Source: Caldalkalibacillus mannanilyticus JCM 10596 (GTDB taxonomy: Bacteria > Bacillota > Bacilli > Caldalkalibacillales > JCM-10596). Taken from it: 64,000 nt of DNA. A program made the position numbers and the translations under genes. The stretch covers positions 1 through 64,000 of the forward strand of contig NZ_BAMO01000002.1 in the NCBI RefSeq assembly GCF_000615945.1. Reading direction: 5' to 3'. Shown piece after piece: positions 58,957-64,000 of this stretch. Numbering within the stretch: the first letter of the stretch is position 1; each line of letters opens with the position of its first letter. Below the pieces are notes generated by a model. It ran no database searches. It was not told the origin of the DNA and saw only the letters and a list, made by a program, of their open reading frames with translations.

Positions 58957-59460
58957 ATGGTGGTGCAATTAAAAGACAAAGTTCGATTCTTTCCAAACTG
59001 GGAGCATTCGGTGAACAGAGATGCTGTATTCGTCTATCAAGATGTGACTCAGGATGGAAAACCAGAGCTCATCACAATCCTTACTGTAGCTACAGGTACG
59101 GGGCTAAATATAGAAGAAGTGCATGTGTTAGATTCTGAAACCTTAGAGGAAATGAATATAGAATCTAGTCTGGATTATATTCAGCAGCATGTTACTTCAA
59201 AGGTTACACCAGAAGAAATTGAAATCATCGTAAATAACAAAAATTACTCTTACTCCACTATGGAGGAAGTGGGAGATTCACCATGGTTATTTGATGAGAT
59301 TGCTTTTGGAAGTATTATTAAGTATGAGATTGATCAGCAGGGATTGAAGGTTCATGTAACAGGTCAGGTATCGGCGGGTGGATTTATTGGTAACATAGTT
59401 CTAACATATGAATATAAGGATGATATGTTCAAGGTGAGTAAAATAGAGTTCGAAAAATAG
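58957..59460 (+). CDS. Hypothetical protein
   Basis: 167 residues without signal peptide as read; VYQDVTQDGKPELITILTVA near residues 27-46 resembles VCBS/FG-GAP-like calcium-binding segments. The lack of an export signal and of a good ribosome site before ATG 58957 suggests either a missing N-terminus or translational coupling to the upstream gene. Confidence 0.55.
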   Translation: MVVQLKDKVRFFPNWEHSVNRDAVFVYQDVTQDGKPELITILTVATGTGLNIEEVHVLDSETLEEMNIESSLDYIQQHVTSKVTPEEIEIIVNNKNYSYSTMEEVGDSPWLFDEIAFGSIIKYEIDQQGLKVHVTGQVSAGGFIGNIVLTYEYKDDMFKVSKIEFEK

Positions 59461-59484
59461 AATATCACTCATAAATGATTTGTG

Positions 59485-59521
59485 GAGCAAAAATGCTGTG
59501 TTCAGTGTGGTTGCTCTTTTT
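59485..59521 (+). terminator. Terminator
   Basis: GAGCAA pairs with TTGCTC across a 20-base loop and runs into five T. The stretch 59522-59697 holds only a ten-codon frame with a good ribosome site (59553), possibly a gene remnant. Confidence 0.6.
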
Positions 59522-59697
59522 GCTTTTGTCATACAACGAAGGAGTTAAAAAGATGGATAATAATAGAGAAGATTACTATAATTAAACATATGTTTGAAAA
59601 AAGTGGTCATATTACGTTCAAGTAGTCTAAGTAGTGATTTAAATAGAATGGATGAACAACTCTTAAGTTTTTGTTGACTCAAAGTAGGAGGAAGAAA

Positions 59698-60839
59698 ATG
59701 ATGTACACTCAAACTGAATCATCAATGCAAGTATCGCAGAGGATTCTTCTCTGCCCAGGACCGGTTATGGTTTCCCCTCGTGTGAAAGCAGCTCTTTTAC
59801 ATGATGATATTGGGCATAGAGAAGAAGAGTTTTCTGAATTATTATCACGTTGCAGATCAAAGCTGAACAAAATCTTTGGTGTAACAGGAAATTTGTATAC
59901 AAATGTGATCATTTCTGGATCAGGGACTTCGGCGAATGAAGCCATTCTATCTTCATATGGTACAGACAAACGGTTGCTCCTCGTGTCCAATGGCGAGTTT
60001 GGTGAGCGATTAATGGATTTGGCTCATTGCCATCAATTGGAATATATCCCTCTACGTTTAGATTGGGACAAACCTATAGATTTACAAGCGGTAGAATGGG
60101 TGCTTAGCACAAATCAATATGATGCTATTATGGTTGTCCATCATGAAACATCGACAGGCATTTTAAATCCAATAAGAGAAATTGGGGAGCTTGCAGCTAG
60201 ATGGGGGTCGATTTTTTGGTTGATGCAGTGTCCTCTTTAGGGGCAGAGGAGCTGTCTGTTGAAGAGTATAACATGACCTTCTGTTCATCTGCTGCGAACA
60301 AAGCGATAGGTTCTCTTCCGGGGCTTTCTTTTGTTTGTGGGAAAAGGAGTGCTTTTGAGCAATTAAAAGGATTGATTCCGCGAACAAAATACTTAGATTT
60401 ATATCGCTATTATGAGTATGCGGAAGGGTATGTCCAAACACCGAATACTCCAGCGGTTTCGCTATTTTTTGCTCTGGATGAAGCCTTAAGTGAGCTTCTT
60501 TCGATGACGGTAGACAAGCAGATTCAACATTATGCGAAGCTGGCAAAAATTTTGCGTCAGGGACTGAAGGAACGAGGCTTTTCATTTGTGGTGGAGGAAG
60601 AATATATGTCTAGTGTATTAACCTGTATCTATTATCCAGAGGGGATTGATGTGGAGCTGTTTCATCATCTGCTAAAAGAACAACATTATGTGATTTATCA
60701 ATGCAAAGGCCCCTTACAAAATAGAGCTTTTCAAATTGCCAATATTGGGGCGATCAAGCAGGAGCATATCTATGGGGTACTCAATGCCATTGATGGCGTA
60801 CTCAAGGTTTGTCATAAAAATAGGAACGTGTTGGTGTGA
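59698..60839 (+). pseudogene. Class V aminotransferase, PhnW-like (frameshifted as read)
   Basis: PLP enzyme resembling 2-aminoethylphosphonate-pyruvate transaminase: LLCPGPVMVSPRVKAALL at the start, SGSGTSANEAIL near residues 70-81, VVHHETSTGILNP, and a presumed PLP lysine in SSAANKAIGSLPG. The frame breaks at the G5 run 60203-60207; one more G gives RWGVDFLVDAVSSLG and a 380-residue protein. GTAGGAGG precedes ATG 59698. No other phosphonate genes are visible, so the substrate assignment is tentative. Confidence 0.78.
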
Positions 60840-60868
60840 AAAAGTATCTGAAAGGATGCTTTTTTTAT
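60839..60868 (+). terminator. Terminator after the aminotransferase gene
   Basis: AAAAAGTATC pairs with GGATGCTTTTT using G-T pairs around TGAAA, with a T tract. Confidence 0.7.
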
Positions 60869-60976
60869 TTGAGAAAATTGACCTTTATGTTATTTTCAGA
60901 TATTTCAAATGAAATGATTGACTAAGAGTAGAGATGGAGATATACTAATCTTAAATAAAGCACATAATATCATACG

Positions 60977-60992
60977 TTGCACAAATGTGCAA
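60977..60992 (+). promoter_or_regulatory. Palindromic operator candidate of the glucitol operon
   Basis: TTGCACA-AA-TGTGCAA is a perfect 7-bp dyad 65 bases upstream of the SorC-family regulator gene, in an otherwise gene-free region, as expected for an autoregulatory operator. Confidence 0.55.
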
Positions 60993-61056
60993 ATGAGTAT
61001 AAGTGATCAAGAATAGTAACAACAAATCTAGAAGATGAGGTAAGGGGGGGGACGTC

Positions 61057-62013
61057 ATGCCCAATTGGGAAGAAAAACGCTTACTGGTGAAGATCGCAAG
61101 AATGTACTATGAATTGGATATGACTCAGAATGAGATTTCGAAGGCGTTAGGAATCTATCGTACGACCATAAGTCGGTTGCTCAAAAAAGCAAAGAAAGAA
61201 GGAATTGTTCAGATTCATATTGATCGTTCCTTTAGTGAAGTTTTTGAACTTGAAGAGCAGCTTGAAAAAGCATTTCAATTGAAGGAAGTGATTGTGGTTC
61301 CCTCCAATCATGCACAGACTTCCGAACAGAGAAGAAGGGAACTCGGCTCAGCTACTCTTCAATATCTTAATCGCATCATGTCTGATCAGGATAAAGTGGG
61401 TTTTGCTTGGGGCAAAACATTAGCGAGTATGGTAGATGAATTATCTGAGTTTAAACCCAGAAAGGCTGATTTTTTTCCGCTAGTAGGAGGACCCGGAACC
61501 CTAGATAGCAAGTATCATGTGAACACGATTGTCTATAATCTGGCAAATGCTTTTGGGGGTACGGCTCATTTTATCGATGCGGCGGCTGTTGTTGAAAAAA
61601 AAGAAACAAGAGATGATCTCTTAGCCTCCAATTTCTTTAAAAAGATTCTTGATCTATGGAATGAATTAACCATTGCTGTTGTGGGAATCGGTGCGCCTCT
61701 AGCCTCTTCTAATATGATTTGGACAGGTTTTTATGGAGAAAAGGAGATAGAGGAGCTAGACAAATTGAAGGTCGTTGGTGATATCTGCTCTAGATTTATC
61801 GATGTCCACGGGAATATTATGCGATCCGAGATTACAGATCGCACCGTTGCAATTGAACTTGAAAGGCTTAGAGAATTAAGCTATTCAATCGGTGTGGCGG
61901 AATCATTAAATAAAGTTCCTTCAATCTTAGGAGCATTAAGAGGAAAATTCATCAATGTGCTGATTACCGATGAAGTGACGGCTGAGGAAATCATACGCCA
62001 AGCAGAAGAATGA
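61057..62013 (+). CDS. SorC/DeoR-type sugar-binding transcriptional regulator
   Basis: 318 residues: N-terminal HTH with MTQNEISKALGIYRTTISRLL near residues 22-42 and a C-terminal sugar-phosphate-binding domain with VGGPGTLDSKYHVN and GIGAPLASS. It is encoded ahead of glucitol PTS genes and most likely controls them in response to a glucitol-derived phosphate. ATG 61057 follows AAGGGGGGG. Confidence 0.88.
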   Translation: MPNWEEKRLLVKIARMYYELDMTQNEISKALGIYRTTISRLLKKAKKEGIVQIHIDRSFSEVFELEEQLEKAFQLKEVIVVPSNHAQTSEQRRRELGSATLQYLNRIMSDQDKVGFAWGKTLASMVDELSEFKPRKADFFPLVGGPGTLDSKYHVNTIVYNLANAFGGTAHFIDAAAVVEKKETRDDLLASNFFKKILDLWNELTIAVVGIGAPLASSNMIWTGFYGEKEIEELDKLKVVGDICSRFIDVHGNIMRSEITDRTVAIELERLRELSYSIGVAESLNKVPSILGALRGKFINVLITDEVTAEEIIRQAEE

Positions 62014-62019
62014 ACAAAA

Positions 62020-62033
62020 TGAAAGCGTAAGCA
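62020..62033 (+). promoter_or_regulatory. Possible cre site
   Basis: TGAAAGCGTAAGCA agrees with the CcpA box TGWAANCGNTNWCA except at two positions. It lies between the regulator gene and gutM. With HprK and Crh encoded in the same window, catabolite control of this operon is plausible. Confidence 0.35.
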
Positions 62034-62130
62034 TTGCTGCTAGAATAACAAGCTATGAAGCATGTGGAAGCAGATGCTGAAGCATAGAAGGAAATAAGCA
62101 GGCGAGTAGAGCAGAAGGAGGAGAAAAGCA

Positions 62131-62574
62131 ATGTTCATCTATATCATTCTTTTGATTGGAAGTGCCTGGTTACTACAGAGCTTTTTGGGCTTCTTTCAAA
62201 TCAAAAATTTTAATAAACATTTTAGCCAACTAAGAAGAAAAGGAAGAGTCGCCATTGGGAGGAAAAAAGGCTTCTTTAGGGCAGGAACGGTTATTCTTAT
62301 TGCTATAAATAAAAGCAACCAGATTCTCGAAGCCAAAAAAATGCAGGGAGTGACTGTATTTTCTCGAGTAAAGCCCCTAAGAGGATTAGATGGCAAGAAT
62401 TTGCTGAAGCTTACCATGCAGGACTTGCACATCTATGATAAATTAACGGTTGCTGCCATTCAAGATGCGGCAACGAACCTTAAAATTATCTCTAAAGGAG
62501 GTGAGGTTCCAATTCAGAAAAGCTTGTTTGAAAGACTTGTACAAAAAACAGAAGTGAAGAGAGGGGTGAACTAG
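62131..62574 (+). CDS. gutM: Glucitol operon activator (GutM/SrlM)
   Basis: 147-residue protein with an N-terminal membrane helix (residues 2-20) followed by a basic domain (FNKHFSQLRRKGRVAIGRKKG), as in GutM proteins that activate glucitol genes. GGAGGAG precedes ATG 62131. It is followed by the EIIC gene one base later. Confidence 0.87.
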   Translation: MFIYIILLIGSAWLLQSFLGFFQIKNFNKHFSQLRRKGRVAIGRKKGFFRAGTVILIAINKSNQILEAKKMQGVTVFSRVKPLRGLDGKNLLKLTMQDLHIYDKLTVAAIQDAATNLKIISKGGEVPIQKSLFERLVQKTEVKRGVN

Positions 62575-62575
62575 T

Positions 62576-63120
62576 GTGGAGTACATTACAACGCTAGCAG
62601 ATGGGTTTATGAACTTATTTGAAAGAGGTGGAGAGGTCTTTGTTTCTCTTGTAACAGGAATCGTCCCCTTGTTAATTTGTCTTTTGGTGGCGATGAATGC
62701 GCTTGTCCGTTTTGTCGGAGAAAAGAGGGTCGAACGTCTTGCCTCGAAGTCGGGGAAAAATGTAGTGGCTAGGTACTTATTTTTACCAACTGTAGGGACG
62801 TTTTTCTTTGCCAACCAATGACGTTATCACTAGGGAGATTTTTACCGGAAAAACACAAGCCAGGCTATTATTCAGCCGCTTCGTTTTCTTGTCACACACA
62901 TAATGGTCTGTTTCCACATGTTAATCCGGGAGAATTATTCGTCTTTTTAGGAATTGCTCAAGGGATTACAGCATTGGGTTTACCGATTGCTGAACTGGCG
63001 GTCATGTATTTTCTAGTGGGGGTTGTCACAAACTTTATGCGTGGTGTTGTGACGGACTGGACGGTTGCTTACGTGTCAAAACAACAAAATGTTCAACTTA
63101 AAGATACGGTTGAGCTATAG
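62576..63120 (+). pseudogene. srlA: PTS glucitol/sorbitol EIIC subunit (frameshifted as read)
   Basis: Membrane EIIC of the glucitol-specific phosphotransferase system. N-terminal part: LFERGGEVFVSLVTGIVPLL; C-terminal: [20 protein letters not shown]. The frame breaks at CC 62815-62816, where a third C gives [17 protein letters not shown], matching the enteric protein. Corrected length 181 residues. Start GTG 62576. Confidence 0.9.
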
Positions 63121-63131
63121 GGGGGAGAAAC

Positions 63132-64000
63132 ATGCAACACAACTATCAATCTGCAACAGTATACGCAGGAGAAGGTGGTTTTGGAGGACCGTTAACCATT
63201 ACAGTAGATGAAAAGAAAAACAAGATTGTCTATATTACCGGTGGAACAAAACCAGATATCGCTCAAAAACTGGCTGAACTCACAGGGGCTGAGCTGATTG
63301 ATGGATTTAAAACAAAGGTTCCAGACGATGAAACGGCCTGCGTCATTATTGATTGCGGGGGGACATTACGCTGCGGGATCTATCCACAAAAGAGAATTCC
63401 CACTATTAATATCATGCCTACTGGACAAAGTGGTCCCTTAGCCAAATTTATTACAGAGGACATTTACGTTTCAGGAGTAAGGGTTGAGAATATTACAGCC
63501 AATGAAGGGCAAAAAGCAGAAAAAAATAGCGCTTCTGTCGGCGAAACAGAAACGCAAAAAGAAACAAAAACTCAATATAAGTATAGCACGGATAAAAAGA
63601 TAAGTGAACAGCAGAAGCCAAAAGGGCTAATGGTGAAGGTTGGAATGGGAATGGGGAGCATTGTCAGCACGCTCTTCCAAGCTGGTCGAGATACGATTGA
63701 TACAGTATTGAAGACAATCCTTCCTTTTATGGCATTCGTCGCGATGCTGATCGGGGTTATCCTAGAAACTGGAATAGGGGATGTATTTGCCAATTTCTTA
63801 TCTCCTTATGCTGGAACATTACCGGGCTTGCTGCTCATTTCAGTTGTATGTTCTTTCCCGTTGTTATCCCCTTTTTTAGGACCGGGAGCAGTAATTGCTC
63901 AGGTTGTCGGAGTGTTGATTGGAGTGGAGATCGGGCAAGGTAATATTCCTCCACACCTCGCACTTCCAGCCCTTTTTGCCATCAACTCACAAGCCGCAGC
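63132..64000 (+). CDS. srlE: PTS glucitol/sorbitol EIIBC subunit (partial)
   Basis: Continues past the window end. The N-terminal EIIB domain carries the phosphorylated cysteine in [14 protein letters not shown] near residues 73-86; the C-terminal EIIC2 part begins with [20 protein letters not shown] and shows [31 protein letters not shown] precedes ATG 63132. A short charged linker (residues about 120-155) joins the domains. EIIA and sorbitol-6-phosphate dehydrogenase would be expected downstream. Confidence 0.93.
   Translation, partial: MQHNYQSATVYAGEGGFGGPLTITVDEKKNKIVYITGGTKPDIAQKLAELTGAELIDGFKTKVPDDETACVIIDCGGTLRCGIYPQKRIPTINIMPTGQSGPLAKFITEDIYVSGVRVENITANEGQKAEKNSASVGETETQKETKTQYKYSTDKKISEQQKPKGLMVKVGMGMGSIVSTLFQAGRDTIDTVLKTILPFMAFVAMLIGVILETGIGDVFANFLSPYAGTLPGLLLISVVCSFPLLSPFLGPGAVIAQVVGVLIGVEIGQGNIPPHLALPALFAINSQAA

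Noticed and set aside
59553-59585. Ten-codon gene with a good ribosome site
   Set aside because: Too short to support as a gene; mentioned only as a possible remnant in the terminator entry.

Overview
The window is chromosomal DNA from a low-to-moderate GC Gram-positive bacterium of the order Bacillales (Bacillaceae or Paenibacillaceae-like; the genus cannot be fixed by reading alone). The gene orders hprK-lgt-yvoD-ppaX-yvoF, hisZGDBHAF-hisIE, trxB-yvcI-rapZ-yvcK-whiA-crh-clpP, cggR-gap-pgk-tpiA-gpmI-eno and secG-est-rnr-smpB-ssrA are all those known from Bacillus-type genomes. Shine-Dalgarno sites are strong (GGAGG) and TTG/GTG starts occur.

Layout. 1-170: remains of an IS200/IS605-type right end (omega-RNA-like hairpin). 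228-10924: HPr kinase group and the histidine operon. 11084-18231: TPR protein, thioredoxin reductase, Nudix, RapZ, YvcK, WhiA, Crh and ClpP, the last behind a CtsR operator. 18329-23445: phosphoglucomutase and two divergently diverged copies of an M23 peptidase-bactofilin operon. 23677-25893: tRNA-Arg(CCG), an M15 peptidase and sigma-54. 25903-33463: the CggR-controlled lower glycolysis operon and SecG. 33529-38379: two esterases, RNase R, SmpB and tmRNA. 52373-64000: a metallo-hydrolase, an EEP phosphohydrolase, an ArsR/SRPBCC pair, a redoxin-CcdA-YtkA cluster, unknown secreted proteins, a PhnW-like aminotransferase and the start of a glucitol PTS operon (SorC-family regulator, GutM, EIIC, EIIBC).

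The standout region is 38.54-52.27 kb, directly downstream of ssrA. It is an integron-type gene-cassette array: 14 attC-like sites (about 100-210 bp) separate 13 cassettes that carry nearly all their genes on the + strand, each with its own ribosome binding site. The sites run from an RYYYAAC-like box to a GTTRRRY-like box; their L'' and L' arms change sequence from site to site but stay complementary; and the box at the end of each cassette is the reverse complement of the box at its own start, not of its neighbour's, which is what is expected if cassettes are exchanged as circles cut at G/TT. The complementarity runs 15-20 nt, well beyond the classical 7-bp R box. Cargo includes a PD-(D/E)xK nuclease candidate, an APH-type phosphotransferase, a HEPN-zinc protein, a DUF3916 protein, a GNAT acetyltransferase, a NIPSNAP protein, and several unknown small proteins. 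No canonical IntI integrase lies in the window. Cassette 2 instead carries a XerC-like tyrosine recombinase and an IS91-type HUH transposase. Such arrays are best known from Proteobacteria; one in a Bacillales chromosome, with extended terminal repeats and a recombinase-bearing cassette, deserves attention.

A caution: at least twelve genes, including housekeeping genes such as eno, tpiA, clpP and smpB, show a single-base frameshift, mostly one base missing from a homopolymer. This pattern looks like uncorrected sequencing error, and I treat those genes as probably intact in the cell.
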